Source: Patella vulgata
Lineage: Eukaryota; Mollusca; Gastropoda; Patellidae
Assembly: GCF_932274485.2 (NCBI RefSeq)
Contig: NC_065881.2
Location: 81,966,702 to 82,030,701 of the forward strand
DNA: 64,000 nt
Direction: 5' to 3'
Shown here: positions 1-11,660 of the stretch, in pieces
Layout: the number at the start of each line of letters is the position of its first letter
Position numbering within the stretch: the stretch's first letter is position 1
Made by a program: the position numbers and the translations under genes
The notes under the pieces: generated by a model
Database searches by the model: none
Told to the model about the DNA's origin: nothing
What the model saw: only the letters and a program-made list of their open reading frames with translations

Positions 1-125
1 TATTATTATTATTATTACAGCATATTTATAGCGCGCCCTTTCATAAGACATGTTCAGGGACACTTTACAAAGTGACAATGTAATCATAAATAAACAAGAT
101 TATGTAATGGATAATGGCCGAAGAC

Positions 126-207
126 TGTCCATTATGTATATAGAAAGAACAACTGAGGGTCGTTAGCCCCGAGGTTTTTCTTTGTATTTACATAATGGAC
201 AGTCTGA
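126..207. repeat. Imperfect inverted repeat (hairpin) with GGACAGT arms
   Basis: The arms GACTGTCCATTATGTA and its complement near 190-207 flank a loop of about 30 bases, giving a stem of roughly 24 bp with a few mismatches. The same word (ATAATGGACAGT and close variants) recurs at about 290-305 and repeatedly at 1,700-1,815. It may be the end or subterminal repeat of an unnamed DNA element. Confidence 0.5.
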
Positions 208-434
208 GGCTATTATCTAACTTAAACCATAGCCACTCTTTGTCTAAAATAATAGACATCTTAAAACAATAGTGTCTTGTAACACCTCAGAAATAATGGA
301 CAGTTACTTAAACCAACACCGCAGTCATGTGACTGCCACTGAGTGATTTGTTAACAATTAATACAAACAAAACAAGGATATCAATACAGTCATGTCTTCC
401 AGTGGAGAGGATATATTTATTACCCAGTTCCTAG

Positions 435-888
435 TTATGACAATGACAATGTATGGAGTGACATATTGGATATGGGGGAGAATGCAAATCCAAGAATTGA
501 CCATCCAAATTTTAATATAGGGTAAAATATTTATTCTGATATATCGGGTGTGGATACAAACCCTGACTCTAAAGTGGAATACAAAGCCCATAATAATCGT
601 AGTAATTCCAGATTTGCTGAACCGTTGCAACTATTGGAGCTACAAAAGTTAGTTAACGATGGATTATGTGCCCAAGCAGAAAAGAGTGGACAGGAGCATA
701 AGAGCTTACGTACTTTTGGCCAATATTCTCAACTCTCTATTAACACTGAGAGTGAGAGAAGGAAATACATACAATATTGTGAAGATGTGTCAAAAACCGT
801 TCGGGGTGGCCTGAACCAACGCAGAATACAACCTAAGGTCACTAGAGCGAGCGTATCAAAACCTGCAAAATCTACAATACGTCTTTAA
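435..888 (+). pseudogene. Unrecognised coding remnant, possibly N-terminal part of a recombinase gene
   Basis: One reading frame is protein-like from about 440 to 888, apart from one in-frame stop near 522. It is rich in N, D, K and R, contains SRFAEPLQLLELQKLV near 609-660, and ends TIRL before a stop. I do not recognise a domain. KIAA1958-like recombinase genes often have an N-terminal R-F-A stretch followed by a helical segment, and a recombinase core lies 300 bp downstream on the same strand, so this could be the 5' part of the same decayed gene. The longest open part has no ATG start. Confidence 0.3.
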
Positions 889-1156
889 AAAAAAATTACA
901 AGATACAAGAATTTAAGGTAGGCTACTACTAAATGGTTGTTTATTTCGCTCTTTATTACCCAGTCTAGAATCATTTGATGAATATGTACACATTACAATT
1001 ATTCTAAATTCAGAAGCATTTTGATTGGCCTTTGATTAAATGGGTCGTAAAATCAACTTTTCGTAAAATAAATTGACCAAATTTTATTGTATGTTAATAA
1101 GCCACAGAAACAAAACAACCATTCTTTCAATTATACTGGTGATGATTTAGAAAATC

Positions 1157-1560
1157 ATGTTAAAAACTAGATTATTTCTAGTTTTCAGACCGACTGATGC
1201 TTTTTATCTGAGACCTTGGAAGCTACCAGATTCTAATGTATGGTATGGTGACTCGCCTATGGGTATTCATTTATTACAGCAGACAATAAAACGCATCTGC
1301 CAGGTGGCTGGATTCAAAGGGAACTATACGAACCACTCATTGAGAGCTATCGCAGCTACACGTTTGTTTGCTGCAGGAGTAGATGAACAGATCATTGTGA
1401 AAAAAAACTGGACATCGTTCAAGTGCATATAAACGGACACGCGACAATCAACTATCGGACTTGCGTAACATTTTTGTAGCTGAAAAGTGTCCAAAATTGT
1501 GTCAACTGTCATGTCCAAAACAAAATAATTCAAAAGTGTCCAGTGATTCCCGGGAAATTA
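1157..1560 (+). pseudogene. Tyrosine recombinase C-terminal remnant (Crypton / KIAA1958-like)
   Basis: The frame gives AFYLRPWKLPDSNVWYG, then TNHSLRAIAATRLFAAGVDE, and a second frame a few bases later gives GHRSSAYKRTRD. These are the R (HSLR), H/R (GHRS) and Y (AYKR) motifs of the tyrosine recombinase catalytic core in the order seen in Crypton-derived and KIAA1958/ZMYM-type proteins. The frame is interrupted at least once between the HSLR and GHRS motifs, and the N-terminal half of the enzyme is absent here, so the copy cannot encode a working recombinase. A YR from a DIRS-type element is an alternative, but no reverse transcriptase lies nearby. Confidence 0.6.
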
Positions 1561-1689
1561 ACATCTATTCTTCGGAAATTTCAATTTATTTAAAATTTTG
1601 TAAATGTTGAAAGGGAAATTAGTAATAAATGGACAGGTTGTTTTGATTTATTTTCAGTTGGTTAATATATAATGACTACACTTTATTAT

Positions 1690-1815
1690 TAATGTATTTT
1701 TCACTAATAATGGACAATGTCTAAAAATAATGGACTATTTCCATTAATAATGGATTGTTTTCATTAATAATGGACTGTTTGTTTAGACAACAATCCATTC
1801 CTCATTATAATGGAT
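1690..1815. repeat. Cluster of ATTAATAATGGACTGTT motifs
   Basis: At least five copies of a 12-17 base word (AATAATGGACT/AA and its complement CAATCCATT) occur within about 125 bases, in both orientations. They match the arms of the hairpin at 126-207. The recombinase remnant lies between the two clusters, so they may mark the two ends of one element of about 1.7 kb. Confidence 0.4.
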
Positions 1816-4490
1816 TAAAAACAAAGGATGACATCATAGCTGTGGTTTAAGGACATGTTAACTATTGTATACAGTCAGTTAAAAGCCTCATTAAATAAAT
1901 GTGATTTAAGTTGTTTTTTAAAAGAATAGAGAGATGTACAACATCTTAAACTAAATGGTAGATTATCCCATAAAGCAGGTGCTTGATAACTAAAAGAGAG
2001 CTGACTATAAGAGACTAGTTGAACAGTTTTGGGCTTTAAAAGTAGTTTATCTGATGTACGTAATGTTCGGCCATTATATCGTGATTACGTACGCGAAATG
2101 TGCGAAAATCGAATTTGACAAACATCAATTAGAGAAATGTATTTTTCACGTGGTTGAAAATACAAAATCGCAGCTACATAAATTGACGGATATTAAATTA
2201 ATCGTCATGTTTCCTGTTGGATATTAGATAGTGTCTCTAAAGCACGATGTACACTGTAGTTCGATGTACCCTGTAGTTCAGATACAGTCTCCAAACCGTG
2301 TTTACACTGTAGTTTGGGTGTAGTTCGTCAAATGAAGATGAATTTTACGATATATCCATCCTGAAATAACAAAAAATGAATATATTGTAAACGCGCTTTA
2401 AATATCTGGATGCGATAGACTTCGTGATAAATAATTCAAGGTACATAATATCATTGGCAATAAGAAGATCCAATTTTAGTTTTTAGTTACACACTGTTAA
2501 CCACCAATAGATGTTTTAATGACAATAAATCCTAAAATGTATTCAGCTCGACGTAAGACTTAAATACAGATACAGATACAGTTGGTTTAACTTGAATAGA
2601 GATTTTAATTATCAATGCTGCGTATACGCATATATCACATTACAGCCGAATCACATTATATATCTTTTTAGTTGATGTTCATATCGTCTTACGTATTTGT
2701 AAACATCGAGGTGAACTTGCTCTATTTACTCACCCCAACCTCGCATAGTTATGAATTTATTGTTTCACTTGACTAAAGAAACATTTTGTAGGAATGTATG
2801 CTTTTATAGATTGAACACTTGTTTGCTATATCATTTTCGGTGGAAACTGGCACTATACCTAAAGAATGATTAAACAAATAGCGGAGTCGGGGTTTCAGCC
2901 GGCTGATTTAAATTATTTCTTTAAATACAGTAAAGCTTGAAATATGTTAGTTTTCACTCTTTAGAATGTTTTTGTAAATAAGTTTTTATTGTAGTTTCCG
3001 TGGCGTATTCCCAATAAGCGTTAGAAACAATCCCGGTGCCGATAAATGTTGGGTTGTGTGGAACATGCTAACAAATCTCAGGTACGATATATGTTTGATT
3101 CTGGTTGAGAACAGCATGAGAGCAACATGATTGTTTTCATTGGAGATGAGACGCAAATATTCAAAGGGGTCAGACAAACTCTAAACCAACCGCGTTCCCA
3201 TCACCGAGTCCCTTCAAAGGAGGCCCTGTCTGTCTACCTGTGGATTAACATGCATTTGTATCTGTTATATTTGTGTGGTAGACAGATTGATATTATTTAT
3301 ACATAGGCGGGGAGTGATAACGTCTTACCCCAAACTAATTGCAAAAGAAACCATGAAGTTTCTGAGAGCGATATTTCGTAATCAGTGTGTTTTAGTGGTG
3401 GGGGAATAAATAATTTCTTTTTAAATTTTTCAAACACAAACTGGTCATAGAGGCGAAATGTGCCGAAAACCGAATTTGACAAAAATTAAAAAATGTATTT
3501 TTCACATATATGGCGCCGGGCATTTCTTTCAAAATGACTGTCAAATTTAAAATAGTATTTTCCGACAAGACCAGCGATAATCTCGTAAGATATGATTTTT
3601 ACTATGTCTTTTAAATGGTTTTCGACGTCTCTTCAAGGCCACCGTCGAGTGCCGAAGTCGTGAAACGCACCGTCGGGGGATTTGTTGGGGCCTGTCTTCC
3701 CCAGAAAATTTCTAGAAATTTCAAGCCGGTCTTGCCAGGCCGTGAATACGGCAACCTGAAAGTGGTCCATTTTAATGAAGACATCTGAACTCCAATCAAC
3801 AAATCAATCAACCAGGCTGTTGTTGCATTCACATGACACCAGACGTGTCACCGATGAAACAAATATGCCTGAAACAAATGTCGCTGTTAGTGCGACCCAT
3901 TTGTGACAATTTCTAGGTCCCAAATATTAACGATTTAGCTCCTTTAAAAGCGAATGCAAGTTAAATATGTTTAATAGCACTTTTATCTAGTGTATCTTTT
4001 ATTTCGATTTTTCTTATAGAATAAGGCTATATTACAATAATGTGCGCTTTTTGTTGTATAATACTAATAATAGTATGTTCAGCTATACCTTTCGTTTAAA
4101 AAATGTATGTTTTATGTTCTATAGACACTTATTCGCTGAAATCTATGACATCCAACAATATAATAGGGCATATAAATAGATAATAAGTTGGTAGAGTTAC
4201 TTGGGACCCAAGATGGCGTCTTTGTACACTTGACGTCATATGAAATTCCTGGCTTCACAGTAAGTCGCAACTTTATCTATACACGGCTTTGCGTCGACCA
4301 ACCATGCAATGTGAAGTAGATGTCAATATGGCTATGTGTAAGAATATTCAGTTAAATATATTCACGGTGTATGATTTTATTCATACTTCAATTTTAGTGA
4401 GTTAATTCTGCAACGTTTTTAGAAAAAATTGCTATTAATTTGGCCAGTATAATAATTATAGTATTATCAAATTAGTAGTTTTTATTGACC
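1816..4490. other. Non-coding stretch, no gene seen
   Basis: AT-rich sequence without a protein-like frame. A direct repeat of about 60 bp (core GAATTTGACAAA, then ATGTATTTTTCAC) occurs at about 2,092-2,155 and 3,448-3,510. Short GTTTACACTGTAGTT-type words cluster at 2,245-2,330. No splice-bounded exon could be supported. Confidence 0.4.
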
Positions 4491-4504
4491 CCAATAACTG
4501 ACTC

Positions 4505-4690
4505 GGTTACTATAAATAAATGGGTTTTTCAATAATAGGGTTCTCTTAAAATTATTTCCCTGTTGTACAGCCCAGATGCGCGCCCTTTTCTTAGAACCAC
4601 AAGCTCCCTGATATTTGTAGAAGACGGCTGTGTTATAGTTTAGGAGAAATAGCTGTGATCATATACAATATCATATAATGTCTGATCAAG
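4505..4690 (+). promoter_or_regulatory. TATA promoter and leader before MSDQ exon, copy 0
   Basis: TATAAATA at 4,511-4,518 lies in the conserved block ACTATAAATAAATGGGTTTTTC. The ATG follows at 4,678, about 165 bases downstream, leaving room for a leader of about 135 bases. The block recurs before the equivalent exons in copies 1 and 2. No clear kB site is seen just upstream here. Confidence 0.6.
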
Positions 4691-7600
4691 TGAGTACAGA
4701 TATTAACAATCTTTACACGATAGAAAAGTCGTATTGTCCGTTTACACCTAGTAAAGACGCCATAATTTGTGACGACCTTTTATAAGGGTTTTTAGGTGCA
4801 TTTGTCCACAAGTTGATCCAACCCAAAAGAAAAGTTCATGTTGGACAGCCCGATTCAAGCACTAAAATGACGTGTAAATACAGAGTTTACCTGAGTGAGT
4901 TCAGTGATAATATATGAGGTATAATCGTCATTAATTAATAATCCTCAAAGATAGAAACCATGCCCCTTAACAATAATCCTCTAAGATAGAAACCACGCCC
5001 CTTAACCCAATGACAGACCATATGATCTAACACGTACCTATGGTAGACCTGTCACTCACTTCCCCGCCCGAGGGTGGATGGCTGGATGGCCGAGTGGTTA
5101 GCGCGTGTGCGCTGTATCATAAGGTCTGTCATTGAGTCAACTGGCGTTGATTTGATTTAGTTTAAACACTAATATTGATTACAATATACACCCAGTATTG
5201 ATCTACCTTGACATTCAACAAGCTCGTGCTGTGGGAATTCCCGATATTATCACGCTTAGTCAGTTCCTATAAATAGATTGGTTTTTCCATAATGGGGACC
5301 TCAAAAAAATATTTACCTGTTATTTATCACAGCCCCGCCCATTTTCTAATAGCCCGTTCAGGGCTTATATTTAAACCAGTTCATAATCGCTGGGGTTTTT
5401 AAGACAGCATCGTGTTGCGTTCACGCGTACTATAAGCCAAACCAGTTTAACTATTCTGACCTCTTCGGCCGGAGGTTAGAGTTAACTACGCATGGATAGC
5501 TTCATATTAAAAACACAACACAGTTTATATGGAAAATGAAATGAAATGAAATGGAGTTTAACGTCCTACTGTTATGCTCCTAACCTGGGCTAATGAAGAC
5601 GGGCATACGCCATACAGTGTGCTATGAGGGAAATTTTGCCCGGACAGCGGCACTACGGCCTACTCTTATATCGAATTCCAACTGCCAAGGGATCTTTTAC
5701 GTGCACGCCAATGTGTACACGGGACCTCGGTTTTTCGTCCCATCCGAACGACTAGACAGCTTTCCTTGTCAGCCCCTCCGTCCTGCATCACTGACAAGGG
5801 AGAACCACGCCGGAAAATCTGGATGAACTTTCTCGGCCAATGCAGGGATCGAACACCCGACCTCCAGGCTAGCGAGCTAGCGACTTAGCCACGTGATCCC
5901 CAGTTTATATGGAAATACAATCACTAGTTTATAGGCATAGCACGACGTTTCGACAAGTATTCTCGTATCGTTATCAATATCTAGCACATCATTTGTGGGG
6001 CAATGAAGGTCTTTATGATCGGAAGCGCACCCGTTAAGACTAATCAATCACCCACTTCTGCCCCCCCCCCCTTCCTGACACAATTCTCTTGCTTCTCTTT
6101 ACACACGTGACTATAGTAAATAAAAACAAATCGTATGTTGTCTCGTAGTTTTCTAATCAAATTAAAAAATTGTAGCTACAAAACAATTCTCGTTGCAGAT
6201 TAAATTGAATTTATAATATGACGTAATCAATTACACAGTAACTGGTTGAAACTAGTTCAAGTTGTCGGAATTCCCGTTATGTATTATGAATGTGTTTTCT
6301 CAATATATGTTATATAGAGGTTAAACTATATATAAAACCAGTCTGACCAGTAGATTATATTATGTATTAAAAAGACCAGCCTGACGAGTAAATTATATTA
6401 TGACTTTATACATCTGTAAACGTGAAGTGAAACTTCAAATTAAAGAGACATTATTCCAGAGTTAAATCTGCCTAGCCAGGCCTTTCTTTAGGCCTTAAAT
6501 ATTGTATAAACTATTAATTAGACATTTGTTAACATGACAAGTTCATAATCGATTCCCTAGACCATCGGGTGGCCACGAGTTTACTTTGAATGATATTTTC
6601 AATATATTTTCATGTATTTTGCATTACCTGTTTTTGAAATATTATAGCACGAACGGCCAGCTCTTTATCTAAATCTTTCATTATGCTTATTTAAAAGAAC
6701 CTTTGTCTAATTTTAAGAATTGGCAGTATTGCCTTCATATTGTTTACGTGGTACGCAGAAGTAATATTAAAATACTCGACTTCTACGATTTAAGTATAAT
6801 TTGATTAAATTTGCGTAATGGACATCCACCCCCTTCATCTTATATTAAATCCAGAAGTATAGAATTTTTATCACACCAATGATCAAAATAAGTAATCTTC
6901 AAGCAAGAGGTTATCTAACGCATAGATGTAAGACCTGTTAATTGTGCAAGTCGTGGATGTGACCCCACGCTTGTCCGTGAACAGAGGTCAGAAGTAGAGT
7001 AGCCTAACCCCGTGACCCATCATTCGAACGACAAGCCACATTTTCTTTCTTATCCCTGCGTGCTGAGAAGTGGGGACTGGACCTAACATACCCCCCACCA
7101 CGCCCACTGATAGTATTTATTGTTATAAAATGTTTTATATATATATTATAATATATTATTCAGAACGTAACCAACAACATCCTGGCGTGTACTATAAACA
7201 ATACATATCATGTTAACGGCGATGGTCTCGGGGTGCAGATTGGAAATGGTAATAGTATCCAACAGACCAATCAACTTCAAGAAGAGGTGGTTGACCTGCG
7301 GGAAGAGTTGGGTGAATTAAAAGACCGAGTCAGACAGCTAGAGGAAAGAATGGCCGCATCAGAAAATAATAATGATGATAAAAACACTGAGGAACCAGGA
7401 TATAAGATGGATGACGAGGAGGAGGAGGAGAAGGATGTGATTACTCTGAACATCAGGTGTATGTAAGTATAAACTATGTTTTATAATATAATATATATTT
7501 ACATGTACTACATGTTTGATAATATAATTTGTAACATGGATGGGAAATCTTCCTTTGTTCTTTTCGTTGAATAAGCAGATTGTTTTCCCTCTAGTAGATT

Positions 7601-8284
7601 GGGTGGAACTTAACCGTGCAATAACTAGACATGTTCAATGTTATTGCACACTTATGCTGGTTTACACTAGTTTTAGTAGAAATCATATAGAAAAGTGGGG
7701 TGGGTTTTCTGTGCAATAACAATAAGCATGTTGAGCAGTTGTCAATGTTACAAGTCATTTATAGCACGCTTCATTCGTTAACATGAAAGCCGTGCTATAA
7801 ATATAACATGTATATTTACCTTTATCTCGATATATTACAGTATATACTACATGTTATACAATATATTTAACTGGTATTACAGTGATGTGTATAAAATGGT
7901 ACCTGTATTATATTTACATATATCTATAGGTGTTTTAACAATTGTAATATATTTACCTGTATCTATAGAGGTAGGTATTATAATATAATATATATTTACC
8001 TGTATTTACAATAGTAGGTACAATATATATTTACCTGTATTTACAGTGGGTATGGTGATATAAGTGATATAAGTGTTAGTAAAGATAAAACTATAAGTGA
8101 ACTAGAACCTATAATACAGCAGGGGTATAGAAGGAAGTATGGTAAAGGTGTTGATGTTTGTCATATTCTGCGTATCTACAGTGTAAAACAGAAGAAGTTC
8201 ATCTACCGCTGTAACAACAACAAAGATCTACCATTATCACATTATGGTGTACGTAATAGTGATAGAGTCTGGGGGTGGCGGTAG
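4678..8284 (+). CDS. RHIM-coiled coil-ubiquitin-like protein, gene 1
   Basis: Proposed three-exon gene: 4,678-4,689 (MSDQ, donor GTGAGT), 7,164-7,462 (acceptor TTATTCAG, donor GTAAGT) and 8,047-8,284 (acceptor TTTACAG, stop TAG). Phases match (0, then 2), giving about 183 residues. Exon 2 has NTYHVNGDG then GVQIGNGN, the core V-Q-I-G with following N of a RIP homotypic interaction motif (RHIM). Next come a heptad-rich helix (LQEEVVDLREELGELKDRV) and an acidic tail. The end of exon 2 plus exon 3 reads as a beta-grasp UBL: VITLNIR, SVSKDKTISELEPII, IYSVKQKKFIY and a final LPLSHYGV stretch. RHIMs are known to nucleate amyloid signalling assemblies (RIPK1, RIPK3, ZBP1, TRIF). Joining RHIM to UBL is inferred from splice phase. 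Exon 2 lacks the internal ATG of genes 2 and 3, so this gene needs the upstream micro-exon. I know no symbol for this architecture. Confidence 0.7.
5091..5158 (+). repeat. SINE family A, head fragment
   Basis: GGATGGCCGAGTGGTTAGCGCG (tRNA-like A box) and GTCATTGAGTCAACTGGCGT match the 5' part of the 280-bp SINE. The rest, and about 170 bp of unit sequence beyond it, is missing compared with copy 1 (17,447-17,905). Confidence 0.7.
5233..5275 (+). promoter_or_regulatory. kB site plus TATA box, module P3 of copy 0
   Basis: GGGAATTCCC at 5,233-5,242 is a perfect palindromic NF-kB consensus. TATAAATA at 5,268-5,275 follows 25 bases later in the block CTATAAATAGATTGGTTTTTCC. The same pair occurs at 17,985-18,027 and 33,052-33,094. 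No four-codon exon follows. Confidence 0.6.
5536..5901 (-). mobile_element. SINE family B, full-length copy
   Basis: Flanked by a perfect 14-bp duplication, AGTTTATATGGAAA (5,522-5,535 and 5,902-5,915). Read on the minus strand it starts with a tRNA-like head (GTGGCTAAGTCGCTAGC, then GGTCGGGTGTTCGATCC as B box) and ends in (ATTTC)n. The TSD and tail fit target-primed insertion by a LINE. It is private to copy 0. Confidence 0.85.
6266..6337 (+). promoter_or_regulatory. kB-like site and TATA, module P4 of copy 0
   Basis: CGGAATTCCC (6,266-6,275) is one base off the perfect kB site present at the same place in copies 1 and 2. TATAAAA lies at 6,331-6,337. The RHIM exon follows about 0.8 kb downstream. 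Confidence 0.4.
6440..7100. repeat. Dispersed repeat in the intron of gene 1
   Basis: About 6,440-6,650 (GAGACATTATTCCAGAG, TTGCAGG-like and AATTAGACATTTG words) matches 22,615-22,975, 37,675-38,035 and, more distantly, 57,770-58,645. The rest of the stretch shows nothing I can name. Confidence 0.45.
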
Positions 8285-8520
8285 TCTGTTTGGTTGTAAA
8301 ACAGGAAGAGTTTATATACATATATAAGTCTTGTTTTATGTACTGATATTTATACAATCCCAGGTATATGGGTATACGTTATCACAATGTCATATTATAA
8401 TGGATATCTTATATTTTGTATTCAATTTATTGTGATCAATATTTATTTCAAGATCAAATTGTTTTATACTCATGGTTCTAATGACCGATCAAACATACCC
8501 GTAAGTTAACAGCAAGAATA

Positions 8521-8801
8521 GAGAGAGAGAGAGAGAGAAATGGGGTTTAACGTCCACTCGACACAAACTAGGTCATTTCGGGACTAACATATGGTTTAAT
8601 TTTATTTCAATAATTCGCTTGCGCGTAGGGGTCTTTAGCAGTGGGAGGAAACCGGAGGAGCCGGAGAAAACCCACGAGGTTGGACAGGCGACCCTACTCC
8701 TTGTCACGTACAACCGGGGATTCGAAACCACGCCAGTTGACTCAATGACAGGCCTTATGATACAGCGCGAGCGTGCTAACCATTCGGCCACCCAACCCCC
8801 C
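8521..8801 (-). mobile_element. SINE family A, full-length copy
   Basis: Perfect 14-bp TSD TAACAGCAAGAATA at 8,507-8,520 and 8,802-8,815. On the minus strand: tRNA-like A box TGGCCGAATGGTTAGC, B box GGTTTCGAATCCCCGG, a conserved core TTTTCTCCGG, and a (TC)n tail. The site is empty in copies 1 and 2 (24,580-24,600), so it inserted after copy 0 separated. The core may be one of the conserved SINE domains shared by distant animals; I cannot verify which. Confidence 0.88.
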
Positions 8802-8979
8802 TAACAGCAAGAATAATGAGATATATATTCCCGTACATGTGATCATAGGTCCGGTGGGGTGTGGGTTGTCAAAGAAATAAATAGATACATATTCCCATAT
8901 ATGGTATCCTAAGTGGGGGTTGGGGGTCGAAATAATTAGATACATAATCCAATACATGCGGTCCTAGGTGTGTGAGGTG

Positions 8980-9280
8980 CAAAGCCCAGCTTAGACACGG
9001 ACCCACGCGGTTTATTAGGGGGGCCCGCGGTTCATGGCAAAAAGAGAAAAAATCAAATTCCAGATGAAAGTTTCACGTTAATCGCCGTTATATGTCATTT
9101 CATGAATGCCATTCGGAACTGAAAAGATTTCGTATGTTATTATTCTTGTATTACAGACCGTTTAATTGTGTGCTACGCATGCGTGGCATTCAAAAGGATG
9201 TGAAATAATCTATTCGTCGCGTTAGGGGCTCCGCGATTCTAGTCGGGCCCAAAGCCCCGCTCTGGTTAGGCTGAACTTTG
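8980..9280. mobile_element. MITE with 8-bp TSD, copy 0
   Basis: Termini CAAAGCCCAGCTTA and its inverted partner ending ACTTTG; flanks GTGAGGTG and GTTGGGTG match at 6 of 8 bases. The orthologous insertions at 24,748-25,061 and 41,340-41,653 show it predates the unit duplications. 8-bp TSDs fit hAT-like transposases. Confidence 0.7.
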
Positions 9281-9721
9281 GTTGGGTGTCAGAGAAAATA
9301 AATTAGATATATGTGGTACTGGACGGGTGATTGTGACCACTGATCTTATGTCAGAGATTGAACAAGAATAATTCGATACATATATTCATATACATCTGGT
9401 CCTAGGTGACAGGCATTAGTACGACTAACTTACGAGTTTTATTATGTATCATTTCAAAAATTGATCTACTGACTATTCCGTGGCTTATTTAGCAGGTGCA
9501 CTGTGCGGATGTGTGGGTATGGGGCGGTATAGTGTGGTCGGATAATTGTAATGCAACACGCCTGATAACTGATTCGTGATCTTGTATACGAGGTTGTTAC
9601 AAATGAAAGGAGATAGATAAAAAAAAGTCTTTAGAATTTCAGAATTTCACTTTATATATAGAAGTGTTGAATATAAATGTTTCAGTGTATGTATTATTGT
9701 TTGTCTTTTATGAAATAATAG

Positions 9722-9910
9722 AAGAATGCCCGGCTTCGCTCGGGGGTCATAACCCCGAAACCGGAAGCGGTAGGCTAACGCCACCTGGCCTATGTTACTC
9801 CCCGGTCCGCGCTACCCCTATACCCCAAATTTCAGACTCGGGACAGACCTAGTGTAGCCGCCAACCCCGAACAGACAGACAAACGACAGTCACAAATATT
9901 AGTATAGAAG
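9722..9910. repeat. Dispersed repeat with GCCCGGCTTCGCTCGGG hairpin
   Basis: A 185-bp segment absent from copies 1 and 2 (empty site near 25,525). It starts with a GC-rich hairpin and ends in ACAGACAGACAAACGAC followed by AT-rich sequence. Possible short TSD ATAGAAG. It resembles a retroelement 3' tail, but the family is uncertain. Confidence 0.45.
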
Positions 9911-10203
9911 ATTGAAAGCCATCATGTTCCCACCGCTGTCTTTATAGATCTAAATATTATCATTTTAGCCAAGTTAATTCATATCAGATGATTTATTCCT
10001 TGTTTGTCAACGCGTAAAATTGACACAAGTTTCATGGTAATGGCTCCGAAGAATAACTTTGGGGATTATGGAATCGGCTACCATTTGTCAGATGTGACGG
10101 CAGAAACGGAAACCCATAGACGTAAATGATGTGTAGTCAAGTTGAAATATGACGTGATCTTCAGAATATCTACATTGATCTATATAGTAAATACACGAGT
10201 ATC

Positions 10204-10206
<3 letters not shown>

Positions 10207-10247
<41 letters not shown>

Positions 10248-10310
10248 GATGGGATTTAAAGTCTACTCGACACAAACTAGGTCATTTCGAGACTAACATG
10301 TGTTTCAATT
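10207..10310 (-). repeat. SINE family A 3' fragment with (GA)n tail
   Basis: A (GA)n run followed by the family A 3' end (CGACACAAACTAGGTCATTTC). The same truncated piece is at 25,856-25,975 and 42,353-42,470, so it predates the duplication. Confidence 0.7.
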
Positions 10311-10520
10311 TTATTAAAAGGGGACCCACACCAACCCAGAAAAACACTATTATAATATGCACAATCTGTAGACGAATAAACTATCTTGTCCAACACATGT
10401 CCCCCGCGAGACCTGGGTAACCCCATAAAAAAATCCCGGAAAGGGACCTGAGATTTACTGGATAGTGTAAAACCAACTGGCCTCTGATCAACCGTCTTGA
10501 CCAGAGGGTACATGTATTGT

Positions 10521-11469
10521 CAAGCCCAGCTTAGACATAGGCCCGAGAGGCTTAGAGAGTAATGGTCAGCAAAATTGTAACACATGGCGAATAAAATAGA
10601 AAATATACACCTTCGAAGATTAGCCCTATTTTTCATGATGCGGGGTAGGTCAAACTATCGAAATGGTTTTATGCACAGCTCAACACCCTGTATCGATATA
10701 AGAATTATAATAAAATCTCTGTCACCTCTTTTTATCCAATGCGAAATCATAAGCCAAAGTTTGTGAATTTTCCCTATTGTTAATCTCTGATTCTCTATGA
10801 AATGGCCAATTACTTTCATTCAGGGTAAGCCAGCCTTCTCCGTATCTTCACCAAATCATTCATCCATGCTCGCTGGTAGCAGCAGTAAACCGACTCAAGC
10901 AAAACTGGTCTCTTTGATGAGGCTTGGTATCCAATCCAAGATGGCCATGTCCGAGACCGCAGAAAATTGAGTTTTTTCTTCATTTTTGGCCATTTGTTAC
11001 AATTTTGCTGACCATTACTCCCAGAGAATAGATACGACTTTAAGGTCTTACATTGGGGCACAGGAAGACCCCCACTAAAATCACCAACCACCACCATTCT
11101 CACCCAAACCCTAGACTCGCCAAAATAGGTGGCTAAAATTGACCAAAAATGACCTGAAAAGGGAAAAATTGGCCAAAAATAAGCCTGAGGCTGTATCTCA
11201 ATAACGGTTAAATTTTCTTCTGGCTGTGAAATAGTCTGGAGTAGTCCATAAAATTCCTACCCCCCTCCCCCGAGATGAACTCGATCTGCCGCCCCCCCCC
11301 CATCTTCCCGATTCTGCATGATTCTGCATGGTTTTCTCATGGAATGACTCTTAATTGTGTGTTACGCATGCGTGCCATTTAAAAGGATATGAAATAATCT
11401 TTTCATCGCCTTAGGGACCCCGCGATTCTAGTCAGGCCCAAAGCTCCACTCTGGTTAAGCTGGGCTTTG
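10521..11469. mobile_element. 949-bp non-autonomous element with perfect 8-bp TSD
   Basis: TSD TGTATTGT at 10,513-10,520 and 11,470-11,477. Ends CAAGCCCAGCTTAGAC and TTAAGCTGGGCTTTG match the 314-bp MITE family. The interior has no transposase-like frame. Copies 1 and 2 carry the empty site (about 26,170), so it is a copy-0-specific, later insertion. Confidence 0.82.
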
Positions 11470-11499
11470 TGTATTGTAACATCTACCATCTACAGCATA

Positions 11500-11660
11500 G
11501 TGTATGTTAAAACCGTCTGAAACCTGTATGTTAAAACCTCATGAAACCTGTATGTCAAAACCTCATGAAACATGTACATTTAAACCTCTTGAAACCTGTA
11601 TGGTAAAACCGTCTGAAACCTGTATGGTAAAACCTCCCGAAACCCTGTATGGTAAAACCG
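11500..11660. repeat. 28-bp tandem repeat GAAACCTGTATGGTAAAACC
   Basis: About six imperfect units, with shorter arrays at 26,185-26,275 and 42,680-42,770. Followed by short GGTATACACAAGAAACACT repeats at 11,715-11,820. Confidence 0.75.

Noticed and set aside
3611-3832. 73-codon minus-strand frame with FLEIFWGRQAPTNPPTVRF
   Set aside because: No exon borders or recognised domain; probably a dispersed repeat.
8740-8800. tRNA-like A and B boxes as a tRNA gene
   Set aside because: No cloverleaf acceptor pairing, and flanking TSDs and SINE body show a retroposon head.
10142-10420. Frames rich in RERERERE or SLSLSLSL (also 13,081, 15,210, 25,674, 25,773, 42,172)
   Set aside because: They are (GA)n or (CT)n SINE tails read as protein.
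11500-11660. Regular 28-bp repeats as a CRISPR-like array
   Set aside because: No unique spacers; plain tandem repeat in a eukaryotic genome.
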